NCBI GenBank assembly: GCA_022821985.1
Contig: JAJECP010000033.1
Location: 1 to 64,000 of the forward strand
Direction: 5' to 3'
Length of the DNA: 64,000 nt
From: Acidimicrobiia bacterium
GTDB lineage: Bacteria; Actinomycetota; Acidimicrobiia; Acidimicrobiales; Poriferisodalaceae
Below, in pieces: positions 1 to 8,023 of this stretch. The notes under the pieces are model-generated. The model was not told where the DNA came from, made no database searches, and was given only the letters and a program-made list of their open reading frames with translations. The translations under genes and the position numbers were made by a program. How positions within the stretch are numbered: position 1 is the stretch's first letter; every line of letters begins with the position of its first letter.

Positions 1-37
1 ACATGACATCCACCACAGCCTTGGTCAGAGCACGCAT
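1..37 (-). other. possible start of an unidentified CDS running off the left edge
   Basis: On the minus strand an ATG at 37 opens a frame reading MRALTKAVVDVM before the window ends. A GGAGG lies about 9 bases upstream. The same frame is also open further upstream towards ftsQ, so the start is uncertain. In many dcw clusters ftsZ follows ftsQ, but these 12 residues do not resemble an FtsZ N-terminus. I cannot name the gene. Confidence 0.3.
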
Positions 38-135
38 GATGAAACCGGCCTCCACGGTCGTCAGGTCATCGACGACCCCACCAATACACCGGGGAACCAG
101 ACGACCCGTGGACGGCCACCTATCGGCGCGGCCTC

Positions 136-888
136 TTAGCCCGACGGGCGGAGCACCGGCAGGTGCGGAACCGACACATCCAAGATGGCATCGGAGGCCG
201 TCATCTCTCCGATGATCGCAGCAATCGCGGCCGTTTTGGCCCCGATTGCCGACTCGTCTCCCAGCGCGACCTCCAGCACGAGATCTCCTGGCTGTTGCCG
301 TACACGAGCGCGAATGTCCCCGCGCCTATCCCGCCACAGTGCGGCAATCTCGAACTCCGGCTGCCCGTGCGCTGCACCCAATGCGGCGAGCAGCGCATCC
401 GCATCGCTTGCGAGGAAGGCACCCGGTTCGGGCGCAGCAGCAATGCCTGACAAGCGCGGAAGTTCGGGCACCACGGCGAGCGGTGATGTGAGGACGCGAC
501 CTTCGATGTCGATGAGTACCCAACTGCCGGGAGCGGCGAGTGCAATCGCCGCCGGGGTGCGCTCGATGACATCGACATCCACCGTTGCAGGCCATCGCCT
601 TTGGACTCGGGCGTCGGCGACCCAGGGCAAGCTCGCAAGTGACCGTTCTGCTTCGCCGGCGTCGAGTGTTCCCATGAAATCTCCCGGACGGATATCGGCG
701 GCTTCGTATGCCTCGTCATAACTCACGCGATGCAAACCGCTGAAATGGATCCGATCGACTTGGAAGGTGCCGGCCGCGAGAAAGATCGTCGCGACTGCTG
801 CGGCAACCGCAGCAAGCGCCGCCACGATCAGCCACCGGCGCCGGCGCCGTCGTTGCTGCTCGGCAGGCTTCGTATCCTCCTCCGACAT
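136..888 (-). CDS. ftsQ: cell division protein FtsQ/DivIB
   Basis: This is a bitopic divisome protein of 250 residues that bridges early and late division proteins. An Arg-rich cytoplasmic tail (residues 13-18) precedes one membrane helix (about 19-42). A POTRA domain (about 44-112, starting FQVDRIHFSG) and the extracytoplasmic FtsQ domain (to about 240) follow. It is the last gene of the minus-strand dcw operon and starts 3 bases after the murB stop. Its stop codon lies in the 11-mer GGCTAAGAGGC, which also carries the stops of moxR and the DUF6457 gene. Size and layout are normal for actinobacterial FtsQ, so the identification is firm. Confidence 0.9.
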   Translation of the reverse strand: MSEEDTKPAEQQRRRRRRWLIVAALAAVAAAVATIFLAAGTFQVDRIHFSGLHRVSYDEAYEAADIRPGDFMGTLDAGEAERSLASLPWVADARVQRRWPATVDVDVIERTPAAIALAAPGSWVLIDIEGRVLTSPLAVVPELPRLSGIAAAPEPGAFLASDADALLAALGAAHGQPEFEIAALWRDRRGDIRARVRQQPGDLVLEVALGDESAIGAKTAAIAAIIGEMTASDAILDVSVPHLPVLRPSG

Positions 889-891
889 CGT

Positions 892-1839
892 TCAAGACGG
901 TGTCGGGGCCGTCTCGAAGCCGACCATGCGGACTTCGGGTTGCAGCACGATGCCGGTCGACTCGGCGACACGGCGCCGGATTTCGGCCATGAGTGCGACG
1001 ACATCTGCCGCCGTGCCGCCGGGATCCGACACAATGAAATTGGCGTGCAGGCGCGACACCTCGGCAGTGCCGATGCGCAGTCCCCGAAGACCCGTCTGGT
1101 CGATGTGAGCTCCTGCGGACTCGGCGGGCGGGTTCATGAAGACCGAACCGGAGTTCTGTCCGCCAGGCTGGTGCTCTCTGCGCCAGCGGACGATGTCCGC
1201 GATCTGATCGGTCACCTTCGACGAGGGAGCTCGCCGCCCACTCAGCCGCGCACGGACCACGACGTGACGGTTCTGGAGACCGCTGCTGCGGTAGTTCAGG
1301 TCGAGCGTGCTGACATCGCGGGTCGCTCCGGTCCCGGCTTCCAGATCGACGATGTCGGCGTCGATCAAGCATGACGCCATATCGCTGCCGTGCCCTCCCG
1401 CATTCATGCGCACGGCCCCGCCCACAGAACCCGGCACACCAACGGCCCATTCCAGCCCGCCGATGCCTGGCACAGCACACTGCCGCGCGAGCACCGGCAA
1501 TGCCACCGCTGCGCCAGCAGTGACCGTGGCGTTCGCACGATCGAATTCGATTTGGGCATAGGCATCGCCGAGAAAGAGTGCGATGCCCTCGAATCCCCGG
1601 TCTGCGACAAGCAGGTTCGATCCGCGTCCGACGATGAGTATCTCCAGCCCGGACGTTGCAGCGGCCTCTGCCGCGCGTTGCAGGTCGGACAGGCCATTTG
1701 CCACATAAGCCACCGCTGCCGGACCGCCGACTCTCGAAGTGGTCAATGCGCCCAGCGGGGCATTCACGCGAGCATCGTCGCCGAGCACGGTCGCAGCACG
1801 TCGAACTGCATCGGGATCTGACCACTGCTCAGGAAACAT
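892..1839 (-). CDS. murB: UDP-N-acetylenolpyruvoylglucosamine reductase MurB
   Basis: MurB is a cytoplasmic FAD enzyme that reduces UDP-GlcNAc-enolpyruvate to UDP-MurNAc with NADPH, the second committed peptidoglycan step. Visible motifs are the FAD loop GRGSNLLV, the segment VPGSVGGAVRMNAGG and NSGSVFMNP, whose second Ser is the catalytic proton donor. A C-terminal PEVR carries the conserved Glu. I chose the ATG at 1839, which overlaps the murC stop by 11 bases. A second in-frame ATG at 1851 would add four residues (MRCC), and neither has a clear Shine-Dalgarno. The product is about 315 residues. Its position between murC and ftsQ fits the actinobacterial dcw order. Confidence 0.93.
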   Translation of the reverse strand: MFPEQWSDPDAVRRAATVLGDDARVNAPLGALTTSRVGGPAAVAYVANGLSDLQRAAEAAATSGLEILIVGRGSNLLVADRGFEGIALFLGDAYAQIEFDRANATVTAGAAVALPVLARQCAVPGIGGLEWAVGVPGSVGGAVRMNAGGHGSDMASCLIDADIVDLEAGTGATRDVSTLDLNYRSSGLQNRHVVVRARLSGRRAPSSKVTDQIADIVRWRREHQPGGQNSGSVFMNPPAESAGAHIDQTGLRGLRIGTAEVSRLHANFIVSDPGGTAADVVALMAEIRRRVAESTGIVLQPEVRMVGFETAPTPS

Positions 1840-3253
1840 GCAGCATCTCATCTGCGAGCGTCGTCAGGTCGCCGGCGCCCAAGGTGAGGCACAGGTCGCC
1901 CGAACGCAGGCTGGTGCGCAGGTAGGAACGCAGTTCGGCCCGTCCCGGGAGGTAGGCCACCGACGCGTACGGATGGGAATCGAGCACGGCACCGAGCACC
2001 AGCTCGGTGGACACACCAGGCCGAGGCACCTCGCCGGCGGCGTAAATGTCGGTGAGGACCAGCTGGTCGGCATCAGCGAAGGAATCCGCAAAGTCCTGCC
2101 AGAGCGCTGCTGTCCGCGAGTAGCGATGCGGCTGGAACACGGCGACAATCCGCTTCCAGCCTCCGCTGCGGGCTGCGGCGATCGCAGCGGTTACCTCGGT
2201 AGGCAAGTGCGCATAGTCATCGATGAACGACACCCCATCACGCTCGCCGCGTCGCTCGAATCGTCTGGCCACGCCGGCAAATCGACCGAGGGCGTCGATC
2301 ATCGGTGACGCCGCGGCTCCAAGCTCAAGTGCCGCCGCCAGAGCGCCGGCCGCATTCGCCACGTTGTGCAGCCCAGGCAGCGGCAGCTCGCAACGGCCGA
2401 TCGACGTCGTGCCGCTGACCAATTCGAAGCCCGCACCGGTACGAGAGCTGTGCGCGCTGGTGATCCGGTAGTCGGCACCCGGAGCGCTTCCGTAGGTCAC
2501 ACAGCCGCCGACGCGCTCGGCCAGCGCGGCAGCCTGCTGGTCATCGGCACACACGATGCGTGGCCCTCCAGCACGGCTGACGAACTTCTCGAATGCAGCA
2601 GCGAGGTCGTCAAAACTGCCGTAATGGTCGAGGTGGTCAGGCTCAACGTTCGTCACGACCACCGCATCGGCACCCAGCTCCAGAAATGTCCCGTCAGACT
2701 CGTCTGCTTCGACAACGAACCACCCCCCCGCTGTGTCCCAGACGGCACCGGAGCCAATTTCGTTCACCTCGCCGCCCACGAGGAATGACGGGTGTTCACC
2801 GGCTGCGACCAGGCACAGTGCCAGCATTGACGAGGTGGTCGTCTTGCCATGAGTTCCGCCGACCGCCAGCGTCTGCTTGCGCCGGCAGATCCCTGAGAGC
2901 AGCTCAGCTCGGCTGAGCACCGGAATGCCCCGGCGGCGGGCCTCGACGAGCTCCACATTGCCTTGGGGCACCGCACTCGAATGGGCCACGATGTCCGCCG
3001 AGCCGATGTTGGCGGCATCATGACCGATCACGACCCGGGCACCGTGAGCTGCGAGCCGCGTCATGCCGGGGCCTGCTCTCAGGTCGCTGCCGCTGACGGC
3101 GTGGCCCATCTCGGCGAGGACCAACCCGATGGCGTTCATGCCGGCGCCGCCGGCTCCCACCAAATGGATGGTGCGAGGCTCCCCAAGGTCGGGAGACTGA
3201 CCCGACGGCTCCTGGGTCAGGGGCGCTGGTTCGACGGATGGCGACGTGGTCAC
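1829..3253 (-). CDS. murC: UDP-N-acetylmuramate--L-alanine ligase MurC
   Basis: This ATP-dependent ligase adds L-Ala to UDP-MurNAc in the cytoplasm. It shows the Rossmann-like N-terminal loop VGAGGAGMNAIG, the Mur-ligase P-loop GTHGKTTT (about residues 133-140 from this start), the central-domain segment EADESDGTF and a C-terminal ligase domain. The usual DDYAHHPTE motif reads DDYAHLPTE, one His replaced by Leu. I chose the GTG at 3253 because it forms a GTGA overlap with the murG stop, the coupling used throughout this operon. A TTG at 3274 would add seven residues. The product is about 474 residues. Confidence 0.94.
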   Translation of the reverse strand: MTTSPSVEPAPLTQEPSGQSPDLGEPRTIHLVGAGGAGMNAIGLVLAEMGHAVSGSDLRAGPGMTRLAAHGARVVIGHDAANIGSADIVAHSSAVPQGNVELVEARRRGIPVLSRAELLSGICRRKQTLAVGGTHGKTTTSSMLALCLVAAGEHPSFLVGGEVNEIGSGAVWDTAGGWFVVEADESDGTFLELGADAVVVTNVEPDHLDHYGSFDDLAAAFEKFVSRAGGPRIVCADDQQAAALAERVGGCVTYGSAPGADYRITSAHSSRTGAGFELVSGTTSIGRCELPLPGLHNVANAAGALAAALELGAAASPMIDALGRFAGVARRFERRGERDGVSFIDDYAHLPTEVTAAIAAARSGGWKRIVAVFQPHRYSRTAALWQDFADSFADADQLVLTDIYAAGEVPRPGVSTELVLGAVLDSHPYASVAYLPGRAELRSYLRTSLRSGDLCLTLGAGDLTTLADEMLHVS

Positions 3254-4440
3254 GTTGTGTGCTTTCTCGGCCAACGATCCTCGTGTGCCACTGAGCCAGG
3301 AACCGCTGAACTGTGCTGTATCACGAGCTGCGCGACCCGCTGTGCCGAGTCTCGACGACCGAAGGTCGCCTCGGGGGGACGCTCCGGTCTGAGGGGATGC
3401 TGCAATTCCAGCATCTGCTCGAGCTCTGCGAGCATTCGCTGCCCGTCGAACTCGGCGTCGGCAACGACGCGTGCCGCGCCCGTGGCGGCCAGTTCCTCGG
3501 CGTTGCGACGTTGGTGGTCGTTGGTCGCTATCGGCAAAGGAACGAGCACCGCCGGCGTGCCGATGACCGACAGCTCCGCCACCGTCGATGCCCCGGCTCG
3601 GCAGATCGCGACATCAGCCGCAGCCAGGGCGACAGGCAACTGTTCATCGAACGGCACGGCTCGGTACCAGTCCCGTACCCGCGAGCCATCGGGTCGCCGT
3701 GGCGGTGGCGGCGGACGCTCAGCCCAGTCGCGCTTGCCCACCACGTGATAGATGAACACGCCGTCGCGGTCCTGCAGTGACGCCAACGCTGTCCAGGTGG
3801 CCGTGTTGATCCGGAGCGAGCCCAGCGAACCGCCGAACACCACCACGGCGGTTGCATCTGCGGGCCAGCCGAGCTGGGCGCGGGCCTCACCCGCTCCAAG
3901 CGCGGCTTCGACGACAGCCGGGCGCACGGGATTGCCGGTCACGACTTCCCTGTGCAACCCCGTCCCGCGTACGGGTACCGCCGCGGCGCGTGCGAACCGG
4001 CCCAGCAGGCGATTCGTTGCCGATGCAACTGCATTCTGCTCGGCGATCACCAATGGCACGCGCCAGATCACCGCTCCCACCGTCGCGGGAAGCGCGGCGT
4101 ACCCGCCCAGCGACAGCACCGCGGCTGGACGCCGCCGCCTCACGAGAGCGATGCCGCGCACCGTGGCCCATGCCAAGCTCGCTGCAGCACGCGCGTTCGT
4201 CAGGTTCACCCGGCGTGCAGTAAGGCCCCGACCTCCGAGCAAGGTCACACCGAAGCCGGCATCCGGCACGATCTGTGCATCGATGCCCCGGGCGCTGCCG
4301 ACGAAATGGATTCCTTCCGCGGGCCAGCCGCGCTCGGTCAGCGCGGATGCCACCGCCAAGCCGGGCATCAGGTGCCCCGCGGTGCCGCCCCCTGCGATCA
4401 GGACGCTGGGGGCGTTCGGGGCGCTGCCGGGTGTGGCCAC
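3250..4440 (-). CDS. murG: undecaprenyl-PP-MurNAc-pentapeptide GlcNAc transferase MurG
   Basis: MurG is a membrane-associated GT28 glycosyltransferase that converts lipid I to lipid II with UDP-GlcNAc. The first G-loop GGGTAGH is at residues 17-23. The mid-protein GGSLGS and the UDP-GlcNAc-binding region RAGASTVAEL followed by NDHQRRNAEEL are all present. The start is a GTG three bases after the ftsW stop. It has 396 residues, slightly longer than usual because of a Pro-rich insert near residue 240 and a basic C-terminal tail. It lies between ftsW and murC, the canonical order. Confidence 0.94.
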   Translation of the reverse strand: MATPGSAPNAPSVLIAGGGTAGHLMPGLAVASALTERGWPAEGIHFVGSARGIDAQIVPDAGFGVTLLGGRGLTARRVNLTNARAAASLAWATVRGIALVRRRRPAAVLSLGGYAALPATVGAVIWRVPLVIAEQNAVASATNRLLGRFARAAAVPVRGTGLHREVVTGNPVRPAVVEAALGAGEARAQLGWPADATAVVVFGGSLGSLRINTATWTALASLQDRDGVFIYHVVGKRDWAERPPPPPRRPDGSRVRDWYRAVPFDEQLPVALAAADVAICRAGASTVAELSVIGTPAVLVPLPIATNDHQRRNAEELAATGAARVVADAEFDGQRMLAELEQMLELQHPLRPERPPEATFGRRDSAQRVAQLVIQHSSAVPGSVAHEDRWPRKHTT

Positions 4441-4443
4441 GGC

Positions 4444-5574
4444 TCAACCGGATCGCCGCGTCACATTCAGCAGCAGACCTGCGGCTGCTGCCGTCACCAC
4501 CAGTGACGACCCGCCGAAGGACAGGAATGGCAGCGTCACACCGGTCACCGGCAGCAATCCAACCACACCGCCGACGTTCACCAGCGTCTGGAGCACGAAC
4601 CAGATGGCAATGCCGGCTGCGAGCAGGGAACCGAACAGGTCGGGTGCCTTCTGGCTCGTCCGGAGCCCCCCGATGCCGACGACACCGAGCAGCGTCAGGA
4701 GCCCGAGGGCGCCCAGGAGGCCCATCTCCTCTCCGACGATGACAAATATGAAGTCTGTGGGGGCATTGGGCACCCAGCCCCATTTGGCCTGGCCTGCCCC
4801 CAGCCCGGTGCCGCGCAGCCCTCCCTGCGCCAGACCCACCAGGCTCTGGAATGTCTGGTAGCCGCTCTCGGACCGTTCTGCGATGGGGTCCAGGAAGCCC
4901 GCGAGCCGCGCACGGCGGTACGGCGCCGCATACGCCAGCAACGGCGCCGCCACAGCGACCATGGCCGCGATTTTCGCCAGATCGCGGCCTGGCAGGCCGG
5001 CGACGAAGAGCATGCCGACCCCGATGCCCGCCAGGATGAGAGTGGTTCCCAGGTCCGGCTGCAGCAGTACCAGCGAGCATCCGGCGGTGAGCAGGAGCAT
5101 TGCGGGCCGCAGGATCCGGTCGGGCCGCTCGATCTGGTCCTTGCGGGCGTCCAGAAAGGCGGCCAACGCCACGATGAGCGCCAGCTTCGCTATCTCCGAT
5201 GGCTGAACGCTGAACTGGCCGATTTCAATCCAGCGCCGGGCACCGCCGGTGCGTTGGCCCACCGCCAGCACGATGACCAACAGGCTCACGCTCGCAGCGA
5301 CGAGGGGCAGTGCCATGCGGCGCCAGCGCCGGTAATCGACGCCAAGTGTGACGAGCAGCACGGCAACAGCAATCCCGACCGACCACAGGTGCCGGGTGAA
5401 GTATTGCAATGGACGGTCGGACGAATCGATTCCGGTCGCCGACGTGGCCGACAGCACCAGCACGACACCGGTGAGCAGCAACAGGAACACCGCAGACAGG
5501 AGGGCGGCATAGCGCACCGACGGGCCTGAGTGGGCCCGTCCCGGTGAAGTGCGCGGAAGATCCAGCTTGCTCAT
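4444..5574 (-). CDS. ftsW: SEDS peptidoglycan polymerase FtsW
   Basis: FtsW is a septal peptidoglycan glycosyltransferase working with the class B PBP encoded upstream. It is a polytopic protein of about 376 residues with 9-10 hydrophobic segments. SEDS signatures include GGARRWIEIGQFSVQPSEIAK after the fourth helix, LQPDLGTT and NAPTDFIFVIVGEE. I chose the ATG at 5574 (MSKLDL) because ATGA overlaps the murD stop and GGAGAC lies just upstream. An ATG at 5598 would add eight residues inside murD. Its place in the dcw cluster favours FtsW over RodA. Confidence 0.92.
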   Translation of the reverse strand: MSKLDLPRTSPGRAHSGPSVRYAALLSAVFLLLLTGVVLVLSATSATGIDSSDRPLQYFTRHLWSVGIAVAVLLVTLGVDYRRWRRMALPLVAASVSLLVIVLAVGQRTGGARRWIEIGQFSVQPSEIAKLALIVALAAFLDARKDQIERPDRILRPAMLLLTAGCSLVLLQPDLGTTLILAGIGVGMLFVAGLPGRDLAKIAAMVAVAAPLLAYAAPYRRARLAGFLDPIAERSESGYQTFQSLVGLAQGGLRGTGLGAGQAKWGWVPNAPTDFIFVIVGEEMGLLGALGLLTLLGVVGIGGLRTSQKAPDLFGSLLAAGIAIWFVLQTLVNVGGVVGLLPVTGVTLPFLSFGGSSLVVTAAAAGLLLNVTRRSG

Positions 5575-6974
5575 TGCTTGTCTCCCGTCGGAGCGCATGA
5601 GTGCATGCGCTCGGCGAGGTCCGCCACGGCCGTGCTGAAGTGCTCACCTCGCTGGCCATAGCTCGAGTACCAGTCGAACGAAGCGCATCCGGGCGACAGC
5701 ACCACGTCGCGGTCGGGTTGCGCCATCCGGTAGGCAGCCTCCACAGCCTCGGGCATCGACTCGGCGCGGGCGAGTTCGATGTGGCCGCATGCAGGCTGGC
5801 TGAAGCAGTCGACAACCTCGCCAGCGGCCTCACCGATCGCCACCACGCCGCGAACGTGTGCGGCAACGGCGGCAAGCTCCCCGAGATCGAGGCCCTTGTT
5901 CCGGCCGCCCGCGATCAGCACCGCATCGGAGAAGCCGCGCAGCGCCGCCACCGTCGCGTGCGGTGCTGTGGCCTTGCTGTCATCGTAGAAGCTCACCTCT
6001 CCGATGCGCCCTGCGAATGCGAGCCGGTGAGGCAGGCCATCGAATGACCTCAACTCCGTCGCCACCGCCTCGGTGGAGGCACCCATCTCCAGCGCAACAG
6101 CCGTTGCTGCCGCGGCATTCGACAAGTCATGGGGACGCCGTCGGGGCAAGTCCGCCGCCGCCACGATGCTGTCGCCATGCGCGACCAAGACGCCGCGCTC
6201 GTAGTGCACATCGCACGGTGCCTCAAGTTGCTGGGGAGTCGCGAACGTCACACGCCGTGAACTGATCCCGGACGTCCACGGTTCAATATCGGCGTCGCCG
6301 AAGGGCACCACTGCGACGTCGTCGGGACCCTGCGCCGCCCAGATCCGGGCTTTGGAAGCGGCGTAATCGCGCACGTCAGGATGCCAGTCGAGATGATCGG
6401 GCGCCAGATTCAGCCATGCAGCGACAGCGGGAGCGAACCTGCGCGCCCGGTGCAGCCTGAATGACGATGCCTCCACCACAAACGTGGAGACCTCGCGCTC
6501 AATGGCGTCCACCAAGGCGATATCTGTATTGCCGGCGCCGACAGCGGAGACTCCACTCCGGTTCAGCATGCGTTCTGTGAGCACCGTGACCGTGGTCTTG
6601 CCATTGGTGCCTGTAATCGCTGCGAGGGGTCGACTGTCCCACTGCGCTGCCAGGTCCAGCTCGCTCAGCACCGGCACTCCGGCCGCATCCGCCAGCGTGT
6701 AGCTGAGGTGTCGCGGCGGCACCCCCGGAGCAGGCACTACGGCAGCGGCGCCCGAGACCAGGTTCTTGAGCAAGGTCGCATCGGTGGAGTCGTGGATCTC
6801 GCCGAATGCAGCATCTGCCTCGGTTCCCCGGGCCGCCGCCTCGCCTGGTCGGTCGTCCGCCGCGATCACCTCATGACCGCGCGCCGCGAGCGCGGAGACC
6901 ACCGCTCGTCCGGTCACTCCCATGCCCACCACGACGACCGGCCCGTCTGCGGGCGTCAAGTCGGAGGCGCTCAC
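5571..6974 (-). CDS. murD: UDP-N-acetylmuramoylalanine--D-glutamate ligase MurD
   Basis: MurD adds D-Glu to UDP-MurNAc-L-Ala in the cytoplasm using ATP. The N-terminal nucleotide-binding loop GMGVTGRA is at residues 18-24 and the P-loop TGTNGKTT at 121-128. The C-terminal domain carries YDDSKATAPHAT and AGGRNKG, both typical of MurD. The GTG at 6974 is chosen because it overlaps the mraY stop as GTGA, although the frame stays open far upstream through mraY. The length is 467 residues, normal for the family. Confidence 0.94.
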   Translation of the reverse strand: MSASDLTPADGPVVVVGMGVTGRAVVSALAARGHEVIAADDRPGEAAARGTEADAAFGEIHDSTDATLLKNLVSGAAAVVPAPGVPPRHLSYTLADAAGVPVLSELDLAAQWDSRPLAAITGTNGKTTVTVLTERMLNRSGVSAVGAGNTDIALVDAIEREVSTFVVEASSFRLHRARRFAPAVAAWLNLAPDHLDWHPDVRDYAASKARIWAAQGPDDVAVVPFGDADIEPWTSGISSRRVTFATPQQLEAPCDVHYERGVLVAHGDSIVAAADLPRRRPHDLSNAAAATAVALEMGASTEAVATELRSFDGLPHRLAFAGRIGEVSFYDDSKATAPHATVAALRGFSDAVLIAGGRNKGLDLGELAAVAAHVRGVVAIGEAAGEVVDCFSQPACGHIELARAESMPEAVEAAYRMAQPDRDVVLSPGCASFDWYSSYGQRGEHFSTAVADLAERMHSCAPTGDKQ

Positions 6975-8023
6975 AACGAACCTGCCGGGATTTCGACGAG
7001 GTCCAGGCTCAGAAAGTCTGCGTAGTACATGCCCAATGCCAGCGCGACGAGCAGGCTGTTCACCACCCAGAGACGGATGAGCACGGTGGTTTCCGGCCAA
7101 CCGCCCAGCTCGAGGTGGTGGTGCATCGGCGCCATCCGGAACAAGCGGCGGCCGAAGAGCCGGAATGAACCCACCTGGATGATCACCGATGCGGTCTCGA
7201 TGACGTAGAGGCCACCGATCACGGGGAGCAGGAGATCGACGTGCAACAGCATTGCGAGGCCCGCCATCGCAGTGCCGATGGCCAGCGAACCGGTATCGCC
7301 CATGAAGATCCGTGCCGGGGGCGCGTTCCACCACAGGAATCCTGCACAGGCACCGGCCATGGCGGCGGCGACAATGGCGAGGTCCAGCGGGTGCTTGACG
7401 TCGTAGGAGATGGGATGACGGAATGCCCAGTACCCGACAACCACGAATGCCGCGAACGCCACTGCGGCAGCTCCGGCGGCGAGGCCGTCCAGGCCGTCTG
7501 TCAAGTTCACCGCGTTTGACGTACCGAGGACGATGATGACCGCCCACAGAACCCACACTGCGGCGGGAACCCGCAGCGCGTTGCCGTCCAGCCGTGTGAA
7601 GGCCACAGCGGTATCGAGGTTCACCCACCACGCCGATGCGACGGCGAAGCCGATGCCTACCGCGATCAGCCCGATCAGCTTGGCCCGCTTGTTCAATCCC
7701 AGATTGCGCTCGCGGCTTACCTTGATCCAGTCGTCGGCCAAGCCCACGAGGCCTGCGGCGCAGACGGCTGCCAGCAGCACGATGCCCGACCGCGTGATCA
7801 CGGTCTCCGCCCGCAGATGGCTGACGACATACCCCACGACTGCCGCCACAACGACTGCGACACCACCCATCGTCGGCGTGCCCGCCTTGGTGATGTGGCC
7901 TCGGGGGCCATCGAGGCGGATGGGTTGGCCCACCCCGCGGGACTGCAGCCAGGGAATGAGGTAGCGAGTTCCTACGAGCGACACGAACATGGCAGAGCTG
8001 GCAGCGATCAGGAGCGCAATCAT
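6971..8023 (-). CDS. mraY: phospho-MurNAc-pentapeptide transferase MraY
   Basis: MraY is the integral membrane enzyme that makes lipid I from UDP-MurNAc-pentapeptide and undecaprenyl phosphate. It has 350 residues and about ten membrane segments. Catalytic motifs are intact: LADDW (Asp 97-98), NLTDGLDG (173-180), MGDTGS (Asp 243) and MHHHLE (His 301-303). Its ATG overlaps the murE stop as ATGA. In most dcw clusters murF sits between murE and mraY; here it is absent. Confidence 0.96.
   Translation of the reverse strand: MIALLIAASSAMFVSLVGTRYLIPWLQSRGVGQPIRLDGPRGHITKAGTPTMGGVAVVVAAVVGYVVSHLRAETVITRSGIVLLAAVCAAGLVGLADDWIKVSRERNLGLNKRAKLIGLIAVGIGFAVASAWWVNLDTAVAFTRLDGNALRVPAAVWVLWAVIIVLGTSNAVNLTDGLDGLAAGAAAVAFAAFVVVGYWAFRHPISYDVKHPLDLAIVAAAMAGACAGFLWWNAPPARIFMGDTGSLAIGTAMAGLAMLLHVDLLLPVIGGLYVIETASVIIQVGSFRLFGRRLFRMAPMHHHLELGGWPETTVLIRLWVVNSLLVALALGMYYADFLSLDLVEIPAGSL

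Noticed and set aside
6975-7631. Upstream extension of the murD frame
   Set aside because: It lies entirely inside mraY in another frame; the GTGA overlap at 6974 is the start.
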